This document shows, in pieces, positions 17,977 to 26,852 of a stretch of 64,000 bases of DNA. The position numbers and the translations under genes were made by a program. Source of the stretch: Cytobacillus massiliigabonensis (lineage in GTDB: Bacteria; Bacillota; Bacilli; Bacillales; Cytobacillaceae); contig NZ_LT904903.1 of NCBI RefSeq assembly GCF_900199725.1, forward strand, positions 787,850 to 851,849. The letters run 5' to 3'. The first letter of the stretch is position 1. Every line of letters begins with the position of its first letter. The notes beneath the pieces were generated by a model, which saw only the letters and a program-made list of their open reading frames with translations, did no database searches and had not been told where the DNA came from.

Positions 17977-19185
17977 TTAGGCTGAGCCTCTCAACAATTT
18001 CGGATGTCTGTACAGGGCTGCTAAAAGTATCACTCCGCTTAGAATCAGAAGAATGCTTGTCGAAATAAATACAGCTGTAAAGCCGAAGTATCCAGAAAGA
18101 AGTCCCCCCATAACTGGTCCGATGATATTTCCAAGGAAACGCAAACTTGTATTGTAGCCAAGCACTTCTCCTTGCATAGCGATAGGAGCCTCCTGCCGAA
18201 TATAGGCGATACGGACGGGAATAATTCCTCCAATCGTCACACCAAGGGCAAATCGGACTATTACTAGCTGCCATAAATCCGTTACAAATCCACCTGGGAA
18301 GTAGAAGATTCCAGCCATGAATAACAAAATAATGAGGATCTTAACATAGCCATACTGGTCGGCAATTTTCCCCCATCGCCTCGCCATTAATAAATTTCCA
18401 AGTCCTGCAGCAGAGAAAGCAATTCCAGCGAAGAAAGCAAGATTTTCAGGCCCATGCAATTCACTGACGTATAAGGATAAAATCGGCTGTATGCTAAAAT
18501 GGGCCATCTGGATAAGGGATGATATAAGCAGAACAGTTAGGAGAACGGGGTGGCGGATAATGTGAAGGATGACTTCTTTACTTGTATAACTTGTTTTTGT
18601 GCCTTCCTTATATGCTATTTTATTTTCAATTGTAAAAAAGACAAGAATGGCAGAGATAAATATAGAAATGGAAGTCCATTTAAACGTGTCTGCATAGCCA
18701 AATGTATCGGCAAGAAGTCCCCCAAGCAATGGTCCCATCAAAGAGCCAGTTATACTCCCTGTTTGAAGAGTACCCATAACCTTTCCAGCAATCTCCTTTG
18801 GCGTTTGTGTAGAGATAAACGCTTGGGACATGCCAACAAAGCCAGTAAAAACCCCCATTAATAGCCTGAGCATAAAAAGCTGCCAGACAGATGTAACAGA
18901 TCCCATTAAAAAAATGGATAGTCCCATACCCATTCCAGAGGCAATGAGAATTTTCTTTCGGCCGAATAAATCGCCGATTCTCCCCCATATCGGTGAAAAA
19001 ATAAATGCGGTCACAAATGTAATTGCAAAAGTCCAGCCTGACCAATGCTGTACATACGATGCAGAAAAATTTCCGAATGTTTCAATGTAGAGTGAGATAA
19101 ATGGCAAAACCATCGTCATGCTGCCAGCAATAAAGAAATTGGCGAACCACATGATGACTAAGTTCCGACTTGAATTTTGTTTCAT
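17977..19185 (-). CDS. MFS multidrug-type efflux transporter (MdtG-like)
   Basis: A 402-residue, 12-helix major facilitator. The loop 2-3 signature GRIGDLFGRKKI and its repeat in the second half (RRWGKIADQYG) are present, and the drug-antiporter motif C region GSLMGPLLGGLLAD lies near helix 5. Similarity is to the MdtG/YttB-like group of DHA1 drug:H+ antiporters. The substrate is unknown. It starts at ATG 19185; the ribosome binding site is weak (AAGAAGTG). It is monocistronic. Confidence 0.88.
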   Translation of the reverse strand: MKQNSSRNLVIMWFANFFIAGSMTMVLPFISLYIETFGNFSASYVQHWSGWTFAITFVTAFIFSPIWGRIGDLFGRKKILIASGMGMGLSIFLMGSVTSVWQLFMLRLLMGVFTGFVGMSQAFISTQTPKEIAGKVMGTLQTGSITGSLMGPLLGGLLADTFGYADTFKWTSISIFISAILVFFTIENKIAYKEGTKTSYTSKEVILHIIRHPVLLTVLLISSLIQMAHFSIQPILSLYVSELHGPENLAFFAGIAFSAAGLGNLLMARRWGKIADQYGYVKILIILLFMAGIFYFPGGFVTDLWQLVIVRFALGVTIGGIIPVRIAYIRQEAPIAMQGEVLGYNTSLRFLGNIIGPVMGGLLSGYFGFTAVFISTSILLILSGVILLAALYRHPKLLRGSA

Positions 19186-19482
19186 CAGTATTCCACACTT
19201 CTTTCTTATTGACTATTTCGTTTCCCTAAATAGTATAACGGATTTTTAGAAGAAATTGAAGAGATTCACACAAATGATTAGAAGATACTAAATTAAAATA
19301 ATTTTACAAAAATAAATATTGTCTTAACACAGTTTGGTAATTATAATATTCTTATATAACAGTTCAGCTGTTCTTTTAGATTTATACAAGCAGTTAAAAA
19401 TAATGATTGTATTATTTAAATGCCTGTTTTATAATTCTTAATAGGTAAAAGATTCAGAATATACAAATAGAGGGGGATTTTT

Positions 19483-20934
19483 TTGGAGGCTTTTGTTAAT
19501 AGCTTAAATGGCATTCTATGGAGTACACCAGTTATTTACATTTGTCTAGCTGTAGGATTATTATTTTCCATCTTAACTCGTTTCCTGCAGGTTAGACATA
19601 TTAAAGACATGATTATGCTAATGTTTCAAGGGAAAAGTTCTGAAGCGGGCGTTTCATCTTTCCAGGCCTTATCTATTGCTCTTTCCGGCCGCGTAGGAAC
19701 TGGTAACATTGCTGGTACTGCAACTGCTATTGCAATGGGAGGCCCTGGAGCTGTCTTCTGGATGTGGGCGATGGCTTTCATTGGTGCAGCAACAGCTTAT
19801 GTAGAATCAACATTAGCTCAAATCTACAAAGTGAAAATAGATGGTCAATATCGCGGGGGTCCTGCCTTTTACATTGAAAAAGGGATGGGAGTTAAATGGT
19901 TTGCGGTCCTTTTCGCTATTACAGCTGTACTTGCCTTAGCCATATTGATGCCGGGTATTCAATCTAACTCGATTGCTTTAGGGATGGAAAATGCATTTAA
20001 AATTCCTACATGGGCAACAGGATTAGTTATTGTCGCGTTATTAGGCTTAATTATTTTCGGTGGGGTTAGACGTATTGCTAACGTAGCCCAATTAGTTGTT
20101 CCATTTATGGCTCTTGGTTATATTCTGGTAGCACTTATTATCATGGTCATGAATATTGGTGAAGTAGGAAGTGTTTTTGCTTTAATTTTCAAGAGTGCCT
20201 TTGGTGCTGAAGAGATGTTTGGCGGCCTTGTTGGTAGTGCTATTGCATGGGGCGTTAAACGTGGAATTTACTCCAATGAAGCTGGGCAGGGTACAGGTCC
20301 ACATGCCGCAGCTGCTGCAGAGGTGTCTCACCCTGCTAAACAAGGTTTAGTGCAAGCTTTCTCTGTTTATGTCGATACATTATTAGTTTGTTCCGCAACT
20401 GCATTTATGATTTTATTTACAGGAATGTATAATACGGTCGGTCCGGATGGGGAAACGATGGTTGTTAACAATCTACCTGGTGTTGAGGCTGGTCCTGGCT
20501 ATACGCAGGCAGCAGTTGAAACCGCTTTCCCTGGCTTTGGAGCAGGATTCGTAGCAATTTCATTATTCTTCTTTGCTTTTACAACATTGATGGCATATTA
20601 TTATATGTCCGAAACAAATGTTGCTTATCTCTTTAAAAATAGTAAGTGGCCAATGTTTATTCTGAAATTTGTCATCCTTATTTCAGCCTTCTATGGTGCT
20701 GTAAAAACGGCAGGTCTTGCTTGGGCTCTTGGTGATGTCGGATTAGGTTTAATGGTATGGCTGAATGTCATCGCCATACTCATACTTATGAAGCCTGCAA
20801 TAATTGCTCTGAAGGACTATGAGAAACAAAAGAAACAAGGTCTTGACCCTGTATTTAATTCAACTAAACTAGGTATTAAAAATGCGGATTATTGGGCAGA
20901 TGGATATAAAGAGGAAAAAGAAAAAGTTTCATAA
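19483..20934 (+). CDS. Alanine/glycine:cation symporter (AGCS family, AlsT-like)
   Basis: A 483-residue transporter of the AGCS family. It has about 11-12 helices and the family signatures SIALSGRVGTGNIAGTATAI near residues 64-83 and GIYSNEAGQGTGPHAAAAAEV near 262-282. It imports alanine, glycine or glutamine with Na+ or H+. TTG 19483 is the start, behind AGAGGGGG. The 297-base upstream gap is very A/T-rich and holds a palindrome AACAGTTCAGCTGTT (19359-19373) that could be an operator; I cannot name a regulator. Confidence 0.92.
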   Translation: MEAFVNSLNGILWSTPVIYICLAVGLLFSILTRFLQVRHIKDMIMLMFQGKSSEAGVSSFQALSIALSGRVGTGNIAGTATAIAMGGPGAVFWMWAMAFIGAATAYVESTLAQIYKVKIDGQYRGGPAFYIEKGMGVKWFAVLFAITAVLALAILMPGIQSNSIALGMENAFKIPTWATGLVIVALLGLIIFGGVRRIANVAQLVVPFMALGYILVALIIMVMNIGEVGSVFALIFKSAFGAEEMFGGLVGSAIAWGVKRGIYSNEAGQGTGPHAAAAAEVSHPAKQGLVQAFSVYVDTLLVCSATAFMILFTGMYNTVGPDGETMVVNNLPGVEAGPGYTQAAVETAFPGFGAGFVAISLFFFAFTTLMAYYYMSETNVAYLFKNSKWPMFILKFVILISAFYGAVKTAGLAWALGDVGLGLMVWLNVIAILILMKPAIIALKDYEKQKKQGLDPVFNSTKLGIKNADYWADGYKEEKEKVS

Positions 20935-20941
20935 TAGAAGG

Positions 20942-20974
20942 AAGAGGTGCTCGGCATGGCTGAGCACCTCTTTT
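20942..20974 (+). terminator. Intrinsic terminator of the AGCS symporter gene
   Basis: The stem AAGAGGTGCTC pairs with GAGCACCTCTT around a nine-base loop and is followed by TTTT. It overlaps the end of the convergent small gene. Confidence 0.88.
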
Positions 20975-21395
20975 AATGGGAAAATAACAATGCAATGAGG
21001 GTCTCCGCAGCTGATTTTTGACTAATTGTAAAAAAATATGTGTTATTTTCATCATCATAAACCAAAATAAAAGGTTCTTCGTCTTCAGGGTAAAAAATAA
21101 TCAATTCATCCACTAATGTATTTATCCATTGATTACTCACATGTATAGCTGGTTCTAATGGAACTTTCACCAGCAATCCTTGTTCCGGAATTGGATTAAA
21201 CTTCTTATATATATCATTAATTCCTTGAAGTATTAATTCCGATTCCTTTCGGATTAAGGGGCTGTTTGTTATTGTTTTTATTACCATTTCCTGATTAATA
21301 TCATAAATTTCAATGGATCGGTTTATTTTAGCAGGAGTGTGTGAAGTGTTAATTAAAAATGCGATTAAAGCGGTGAGAACAATCTTATTAATCAA
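20973..21395 (-). CDS. Small secreted or membrane-anchored protein of unknown function
   Basis: A 140-residue protein with a hydrophobic N-terminus (MINKIVLTALIAFLINTSH) that looks like a signal peptide, then a hydrophilic domain with alternating strands and helices (IEIYDINQEMVIKTI; VDELIIFYPEDEEPFILVYDDENNT). The start TTG 21395 lies behind GAGGTGG. I do not recognise the family. It is flanked by convergent alsT and divergent yfmL, so it is a single gene. Confidence 0.7.
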   Translation of the reverse strand: MINKIVLTALIAFLINTSHTPAKINRSIEIYDINQEMVIKTITNSPLIRKESELILQGINDIYKKFNPIPEQGLLVKVPLEPAIHVSNQWINTLVDELIIFYPEDEEPFILVYDDENNTYFFTISQKSAAETLIALLFSH

Positions 21396-21578
21396 AATAC
21401 CACCTCATTCATAATATGACCAAAATGAATCTTATTATGAGAAGGGATTGGAGGAATAAGCTACTAGACATCCTTCCATTCATAAGATAGTATCAATAAC
21501 GAAACTCGTTTTTGAGAATACTAATCATTATACATAGATGAATGATTCAATAATTTAAAAGAAATAAAGGAGATACTG

Positions 21579-22718
21579 ATGACACATTCATTAATAAGCC
21601 AACTGCAGCCATTTATTCAAGTGGTTTGGGAAAAGTCGGAGTTTACACAGCCTACTACTATTCAGACAAAGGCGATTCCAGCCGCAATAGAAGGAAAGGA
21701 TCTTATTGCAGAATCGCCAACTGGTACAGGGAAGACTCTTGCTTATTTGCTTCCTTTACTAGAAAAGATAGATGCTGAAAAAAGAGCCGTTCAAGCTGTT
21801 ATCATTGCGCCATCACAGGAGCTTGTGATGCAAATTTTGCAGGAGATTCAGAAATGGGGAGAGGGCAGCGGGATCAGGGCTGCTTCCTTTATAGGCGGAG
21901 CAAACGTAAAGAGACAGCTGGAGAAACTAAAAAAACATCCCCATATTGCATTAGGTACTCCTGGCAGGATGTTTGAGCTAATTAAGCAAAAGAAGCTTAA
22001 AATGCATGAGGTAAAAACGATCATCCTTGATGAAGGGGATCAGCTGCTTGTACCAGAGCATATAGATACTATTAGAAACATTGTTAAATCAACCTTAAGT
22101 GAGCGCCAAGTTGTTCTCTTCTCGGCCACACTTCCAAAGGAAACGGAAAACCTTGCTAAGGAATTGACGAACAATCCTGAAGTGATTCGAGTTGAAAAGG
22201 ATGAGACAATTGATGCGGCTGCAGTTGACCATATCTACTTTGTTGTTGAGCAAAGAGATAAAATTAAGATGCTTGAGAAAATTTCCAGACTTCCAGAAAT
22301 AAAAGCGCTTGTTTTTGTTAAAGATATCGGAAATCTAACAGTCATGTCTGAAAAGCTTACCTATAACAATATTCCATCTAGTTCTTTACATAGTGACTTA
22401 AATAAAATTGAGCGCCAAAATTCCTTAAAGGATTTCCGTACGGGTAAAACGAATATGCTGCTTGCAACAGATGTAGCCGCACGTGGATTAGATATCCAAG
22501 GTGTAACACATGTTGTCCATGTTGATTTCCCGCGAGATCTAAAGCAATATGTTCACCGTTCCGGAAGAACTGGCAGATTTGGTGCAAAAGGAACTGTCAT
22601 TTCTCTTGTTACTGAAAGGGAAGAAAGAGATCTGAAAAAATTTACAAATGAGATCGGAATTCAAGCAGCAAAAAAAGTTATGCGTGGCGGAAAAATTGTT
22701 GATCCAGGGCACAAATAA
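21579..22718 (+). CDS. yfmL: DEAD-box RNA helicase YfmL
   Basis: A 379-residue minimal helicase with both RecA domains: Q motif (TQPTTIQTKAIP), Walker A SPTGTGKT, motif Ib TPGRM, Walker B as DEGD instead of DEAD, SAT, and the C-terminal motifs TDVAARGLDI and HRSGRTGR. Length and sequence fit B. subtilis YfmL, which acts in 50S ribosomal subunit assembly and cold growth. There is almost no C-terminal extension (KKVMRGGKIVDPGHK). It starts at ATG 21579 behind AAGGAG. The third residue of the box is Gly here, a conservative variant. Confidence 0.92.
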   Translation: MTHSLISQLQPFIQVVWEKSEFTQPTTIQTKAIPAAIEGKDLIAESPTGTGKTLAYLLPLLEKIDAEKRAVQAVIIAPSQELVMQILQEIQKWGEGSGIRAASFIGGANVKRQLEKLKKHPHIALGTPGRMFELIKQKKLKMHEVKTIILDEGDQLLVPEHIDTIRNIVKSTLSERQVVLFSATLPKETENLAKELTNNPEVIRVEKDETIDAAAVDHIYFVVEQRDKIKMLEKISRLPEIKALVFVKDIGNLTVMSEKLTYNNIPSSSLHSDLNKIERQNSLKDFRTGKTNMLLATDVAARGLDIQGVTHVVHVDFPRDLKQYVHRSGRTGRFGAKGTVISLVTEREERDLKKFTNEIGIQAAKKVMRGGKIVDPGHK

Positions 22719-22795
22719 TTGCTAATACACGATGAATAAGGAGCCATTTTGCCGCTCATACTACCTTTGAACATGTGAAAAAAAGGAGAGGTACA

Positions 22796-22930
22796 ATGGG
22801 AAGACAAAAACAAGGCAACGCTAACGCAGAGCGCAATAAAAATGTGAAAAAAGGCAATCGAACAAGCTCAGAATTAGTAGAGTTTACAACCGGCAGCGAT
22901 GATAAACAAAAAAATCGCCGTCAAGAATAG
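22796..22930 (+). CDS. Very small hydrophilic protein, 44 residues
   Basis: An ATG at 22796 follows AAAAGGAGAGG by a good distance, and 44 codons run to TAG 22930. The peptide (MGRQKQGNANAERNKNVKKG, ending DDKQKNRRQE) is highly charged, rich in Asn, Lys and Gln and lacks hydrophobic segments. Such composition is seen in small spore or stress proteins of Bacillus, but I cannot name a family. It follows yfmL by 77 bases and ends at a very strong hairpin, which supports a real expressed gene. Confidence 0.6.
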   Translation: MGRQKQGNANAERNKNVKKGNRTSSELVEFTTGSDDKQKNRRQE

Positions 22931-22938
22931 TATGAAAC

Positions 22939-22983
22939 AAATAGAAAAATCCTCTATTTTTAATTAAGAGGATTTTTCTATTT
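22939..22983. terminator. Strong bidirectional terminator
   Basis: A 17-bp perfect stem beginning AAATAGAAAAATCCTCT with an 11-base loop, between the 44-residue gene and convergent yhfW. Confidence 0.9.
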
Positions 22984-23015
22984 ATACGGCGATGACCAAG
23001 CCGCTTCCGCTTTTC

Positions 23016-24542
23016 TTATTCTAAATCAATCTTTTTTAGTGGTTTTTTTGCAGGTCCGTTGAACACTTCGCCGTCATATGAGAAGCGTGAACCGTGGCAA
23101 GGGCAGTCCCATGTTCTCTCTCCGGCATTCCATTCGGTTTCACAGCCCATATGTGTGCATGTGGTATCAATCAAATGAAGCTTGCCTTCCTTGTCTTTAT
23201 AAGCGCCTGCCCGTTTTCCATTTATCATGACAACTGAGCCTTCATCGTTTTCTAAATCACTTGGTTCTTTTGATACAGTTTCAAGCTTGCCTTTTATTAA
23301 ATGCTTGGCAACGTCAGTGTTTATGGAAATAACTTCCTTTAAACTAGGGTCCGTCTGAAATCTAGCTGGATCAAATAACTCTTTGTAGGGGTTTTCGGCT
23401 CCGATAATCAGATCTCTCAATAGTAAAGCGGCGGTAGTTCCATTCGTCATTCCCCATTTTCTGTATCCAGTTGCAACGTAGATGCCAGATTTTTGTTTCG
23501 TAATGGGACCAATATATGGAAGCTTATCTAAGGTAATCAAATCCTGCGTAGACCAGCGGTATGGAATATCAGTTATGCCAAGCGTTTCTTTGGCAAAAGC
23601 TTCGAGTGCCTCATAATGCTTCATCATGTCAATCCCTTGCCCGGTTTTATGGCTTTCTCCGCCGACAAGAATTAGCTTTTCATCATTGTATGGTGTATAT
23701 CGTAAGGAACGAGTTGGACTATCTGCACTAATATACATGCCGCCGGGAAATTCTTCTTTGACCTTAACGCCAAGAACATATGAGCGCTCTTGATACATAC
23801 GAGCAAAATAAAATCCCATCATATCAACAAAGGGAAAATGAGAGGCAGCAATAATGTTTTTACATTTTACTCGGTGTCCATCCCGAGTAATGACAACGGG
23901 GTGATCTCCTTCGCCAATATCTGTTGCTGTAGTGCCCTCGTATATGATTCCTCCTGCTTTTACGAAATCCTGTACTAAACGCTCCAAATATTTTAGCGGA
24001 TGAAATTGAGCTTGATCCCTCATACTTAATGTGGTCTTTGTTTTAATATTAAAAGGAATGCCTTCCACTAAACCGCCATTAATGCCAATGGTTTCATATG
24101 CTTCTAATTCTTTTTCTATTTTTTGTGCGTACTCATCAGTTGTAGCATAAATAAATGCATCTTCTTGGCTGAAATCACATTCAATTTGTTTTTCTTTCAC
24201 CGTATTTCGAATGAATTCTAAAGACTCATTAGCAGAGTTATAGTATAAAGAGGCCTTTTCAAGCCCGAAATGATTGATTAATTCATCATATATCAAGCCA
24301 TGCTGTGCCGTAATTTTTGCTGTTGTATGTCCTGTTGTTCCGCTAAGTATACTTCCAGCTTCTAAAATAGCAACCTTGAATCCCTCTTTAATTAGTAGAT
24401 ACCCTGCAGTAATTCCAGTAATCCCCCCACCGACAATTACAATGTCTACAGATGTATGCTCAGAAAGCTTCTCAAATGAAGGCAGATTTATTTCTCTCCA
24501 ATAAGACTCAGGGTATTGAGGCATTTCGTGAATAGATGTCAT
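23016..24542 (-). CDS. yhfW: FAD-dependent oxidoreductase with C-terminal Rieske domain (YhfW-like)
   Basis: A 508-residue protein in two parts. Residues 1-390 are a DAO-type flavoprotein with the dinucleotide-binding motif VDIVIVGGGITGITAGYL and a second FAD contact near GYRKWGMTNG. Residues 430-508 are a Rieske [2Fe-2S] domain with both ligand boxes, CTHMGCE and CPCHGSRF. This architecture matches B. subtilis YhfW. It probably oxidises an amino or other substrate and transfers electrons through the Rieske cluster; substrate unknown. It starts at ATG 24542 behind AGGAGG. No Rieske partner gene is adjacent. Confidence 0.92.
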   Translation of the reverse strand: MTSIHEMPQYPESYWREINLPSFEKLSEHTSVDIVIVGGGITGITAGYLLIKEGFKVAILEAGSILSGTTGHTTAKITAQHGLIYDELINHFGLEKASLYYNSANESLEFIRNTVKEKQIECDFSQEDAFIYATTDEYAQKIEKELEAYETIGINGGLVEGIPFNIKTKTTLSMRDQAQFHPLKYLERLVQDFVKAGGIIYEGTTATDIGEGDHPVVITRDGHRVKCKNIIAASHFPFVDMMGFYFARMYQERSYVLGVKVKEEFPGGMYISADSPTRSLRYTPYNDEKLILVGGESHKTGQGIDMMKHYEALEAFAKETLGITDIPYRWSTQDLITLDKLPYIGPITKQKSGIYVATGYRKWGMTNGTTAALLLRDLIIGAENPYKELFDPARFQTDPSLKEVISINTDVAKHLIKGKLETVSKEPSDLENDEGSVVMINGKRAGAYKDKEGKLHLIDTTCTHMGCETEWNAGERTWDCPCHGSRFSYDGEVFNGPAKKPLKKIDLE

Positions 24543-24575
24543 ATTTTTTCCTCCTAAATAAAAGGCCTTTTCTAC

Positions 24576-25553
24576 TCAATTTTCCCTATTAAAAGCTTTT
24601 GTATACAGATGCAATGGGGAGAAGGAAATCTTGTTGATTATTTCCTTTTCCCTCTGTATTTCTAGATAGGGAACCTTTTTGGTACTTGGAACTGGACGTG
24701 GTTCGTAATCAATCTCGTCCGATGAAAAAATTTGAATAATCATTTGTCCTCCTAGAACTTTGGAGCGGATGAGAACAGGCAAGCTATATTCATTCATGAA
24801 ACTAAAATCAGGACCATACCAGCTGACAGTTGCATCTCTTCCTGGAGGGACATAAGGGACTTTTTTTGAATGCGAGTAGCGTTCAACCATTTTTAACCCT
24901 GCTCGATCAGCTGCATTGAAAAGTGTAGAAGACACTTGGCATATTCCTCCCCCGATGTCCTCTGCTAATTCCCCTCTAACGATTACAGGTGCCCGCATAT
25001 AACCTCGTTCCTTCGTTCTTTTTCCAACCACTTGGTTGAAAGAAAACTTTTCACCCGGAAAGATCACATAATTATTAATTGCTTCTGACGCAAGAGTAAT
25101 ATTATGGCTGCGTGCTGTATTATTGCGGTTGAAATAAGTTACATATTGGCCAATTTGCTTTACATATATACGCAATAATAGGTCGCGGTCAATTCTTGGA
25201 TAAATAGGAAGCATCGGAACCTGAACTCTTGAAGCATTCGTTTTATAAAAATAAGAATAGAACAAGTCATTAAATGCCTTACGATATAATTTTCTACCCG
25301 GTTCTCCCTCAATTACACTTCCAAAATTATTTATATAAGCATTTACTGGCGGTTTGTACGTTTGTTCATCCAACTTCTCGATAAACGCATTGTATTTTGT
25401 AAGATCAATTATTGGGATACCAGGAAAAGACATAGTGTAATCATTCCGATGTATGGTTGTAATCATTTCGCCCTGATTTTCAATTATTAAACTTTCAGTA
25501 GGATTGATAGGCTGAATGATTAGCAATAACCCGAAAAACCAAGCTGAATTCAT
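24576..25553 (-). CDS. VanW-family protein
   Basis: A 325-residue protein with an N-terminal hydrophobic segment (residues 3-16) that may be a signal peptide. The central part carries the VanW domain: YVIFPGEKFSFNQVVGKRT, GGGICQVSSTLFNAADRAGL and VSWYGPDFSFMNEY. VanW proteins occur in vanB-type glycopeptide resistance clusters and as chromosomal Bacillus paralogues (e.g. YoaR); their function is not known and no van genes are near. It starts at ATG 25553 behind GGAGGTG. Confidence 0.85.
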   Translation of the reverse strand: MNSAWFFGLLLIIQPINPTESLIIENQGEMITTIHRNDYTMSFPGIPIIDLTKYNAFIEKLDEQTYKPPVNAYINNFGSVIEGEPGRKLYRKAFNDLFYSYFYKTNASRVQVPMLPIYPRIDRDLLLRIYVKQIGQYVTYFNRNNTARSHNITLASEAINNYVIFPGEKFSFNQVVGKRTKERGYMRAPVIVRGELAEDIGGGICQVSSTLFNAADRAGLKMVERYSHSKKVPYVPPGRDATVSWYGPDFSFMNEYSLPVLIRSKVLGGQMIIQIFSSDEIDYEPRPVPSTKKVPYLEIQREKEIINKISFSPLHLYTKAFNREN

Positions 25554-25645
25554 CTGTTCTTACACCTCCAAAGTTAGTATGGATTGGGTACGCAATTTTC
25601 ATGTGATGGAATGGTTTAATGATCAAACTTCTATGAAAAAATCAG

Positions 25646-25670
25646 TCTTACGTGTGATACGTCTCAGGCC
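25646..25670 (+). promoter_or_regulatory. Candidate LiaR operator upstream of liaI
   Basis: The stretch contains GATACGTCTCAGGCC, which resembles the core of the LiaR box at the B. subtilis liaI promoter as I remember it, and holds a short inverted repeat ACGT...ACGT. It lies about 80-105 bases upstream of the liaI start, a suitable place for a response-regulator site. A TTATAA-like -10 follows near 25698-25703. The match is from memory. Confidence 0.45.
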
Positions 25671-25750
25671 CTAGATGAAAATAAAGCTCAGGCTCGTTAT
25701 AAGAAAATTGGAATCAAGGTAAGATGAAATCAAGAAAGGAGGAAACGAAG

Positions 25751-26095
25751 ATGAAAAAATTTGGATTACTAATGGCAGGAGGAATTGCTGCAATCGTGCT
25801 GTTGTCAAATTTAGGTCCGATGATTGGGCTAGCGATTAGCGTAGCAATCCTATACCTTGTGTTTAAACAGTTTATTAAAGAAAAGTCAACTTTAGGTAAG
25901 ATTGGCTGGGGAATCATCGGACTTATTGCACTGATGGCTTCCGCTTCAAATATCCCAGCAATCTTAGGGATCGCAGCTGCATACGTACTTTACCTTGTAT
26001 ATAAAAAATGGAATACCTCTAAATCAGTCGTAATGGAAGAGAAGGATCCATTTGTCAACTTTGAAAAGCAATGGGCAGATATGAACAAATACTAA
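25751..26095 (+). CDS. liaI: LiaI-like small membrane protein
   Basis: A 114-residue protein with hydrophobic segments near residues 4-35 (partly two helices) and 50-82, and a hydrophilic C-terminal tail (FVNFEKQWADMNKY). The ATG at 25751 is favoured because GAAAGGAGG (25735-25743) lies eight bases upstream; an ATG at 25724 is less likely. In B. subtilis LiaI anchors LiaH at the membrane under envelope stress. Sequence similarity to B. subtilis LiaI is low, so the name rests mainly on position directly before liaH and on topology. Confidence 0.78.
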   Translation: MKKFGLLMAGGIAAIVLLSNLGPMIGLAISVAILYLVFKQFIKEKSTLGKIGWGIIGLIALMASASNIPAILGIAAAYVLYLVYKKWNTSKSVVMEEKDPFVNFEKQWADMNKY

Positions 26096-26120
26096 TCCAC
26101 TTATTAAGGAGAGAAAAAGC

Positions 26121-26768
26121 ATGGCAAACTTATTTACACGCATTAAAAATACAGTATTAGCAGATATCAATGAGGTATTAGATCAAAAGGAGAAGAAAAA
26201 TCCTATAACGTTATTAAACCAATACTTACGTGAATGTGAAGCAGAGACTGAAAAGGTACGAAAGTTGGTAGAGCGCCAATATCAGCTTAAAGAGGAATTT
26301 ACTCGTGAGTACAACCATGCGCAAGAAGTGGCGAGCAAGCGTAAGCGTCAAGCTGAAATTGCTACGAAGGCAGGAGAAACAGAAATTTATGTTTTTGCTG
26401 CTAATGAGCAAGCACAATATGAGGAACGAGCTACTCGTTTAAAAGCAACATTAGATCATACGGTACAGCAGCTTTCTGAGCTTGAAAGAAAATATGAAGA
26501 AATGAAACATAAACTGAAGGATATGCATATCCGCCGGATGGAATTAATGGGCCGGGAAAATGTAACACGAGCGAACAATAGAATGAATAAGGTACTTGAT
26601 AATCAGGCATATTCAAATGAATCGTACTCTCGTTTTCAGGAAATTGAGTCATATCTTGACCGTCTTGAGCACCAAGTAAACAGTTCATATTATCGAAATA
26701 CAATCGATGCCCGCATCGCTCAACTAGAAAAAGAGATGAAAAAGGAAGAAACTCATTCTATTTCATAA
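26121..26768 (+). CDS. liaH: LiaH, PspA/IM30-family envelope stress protein
   Basis: A 215-residue, almost entirely alpha-helical protein, with long coiled-coil stretches (residues 25-180) as in PspA/IM30. It begins MANLFTRIKNTVLADINEVLD, whose amphipathic first helix binds membranes in this family. LiaH forms large oligomers that protect the membrane against cell-wall antibiotics such as bacitracin and daptomycin. It lies 25 bases downstream of liaI, and a terminator follows, so liaIH forms the high-level unit of the operon. Confidence 0.93.
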   Translation: MANLFTRIKNTVLADINEVLDQKEKKNPITLLNQYLRECEAETEKVRKLVERQYQLKEEFTREYNHAQEVASKRKRQAEIATKAGETEIYVFAANEQAQYEERATRLKATLDHTVQQLSELERKYEEMKHKLKDMHIRRMELMGRENVTRANNRMNKVLDNQAYSNESYSRFQEIESYLDRLEHQVNSSYYRNTIDARIAQLEKEMKKEETHSIS

Positions 26769-26785
26769 GGAAAACGTGTTATTCT

Positions 26786-26814
26786 AAAAAGGCGTAGGAC
26801 AGCTGCGCCTTTTT
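26786..26814 (+). terminator. Partial terminator between liaH and liaF
   Basis: AAAAAGGCG pairs with CGCCTTTTT around an 11-base loop, 17 bases after the liaH stop. In B. subtilis a similar hairpin keeps most transcripts to liaIH and lets a small fraction read into the regulatory genes. Confidence 0.85.
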
Positions 26815-26852
26815 GGCATAAAGTAAAGGTCTCGCAGAAGGGAGGAAGTCCG

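Noticed and set aside
21579-22718. Non-functional helicase because of DEGD instead of DEAD
   Set aside because: The essential acidic pair and all other helicase motifs are intact; variation of the third residue is tolerated in the family.
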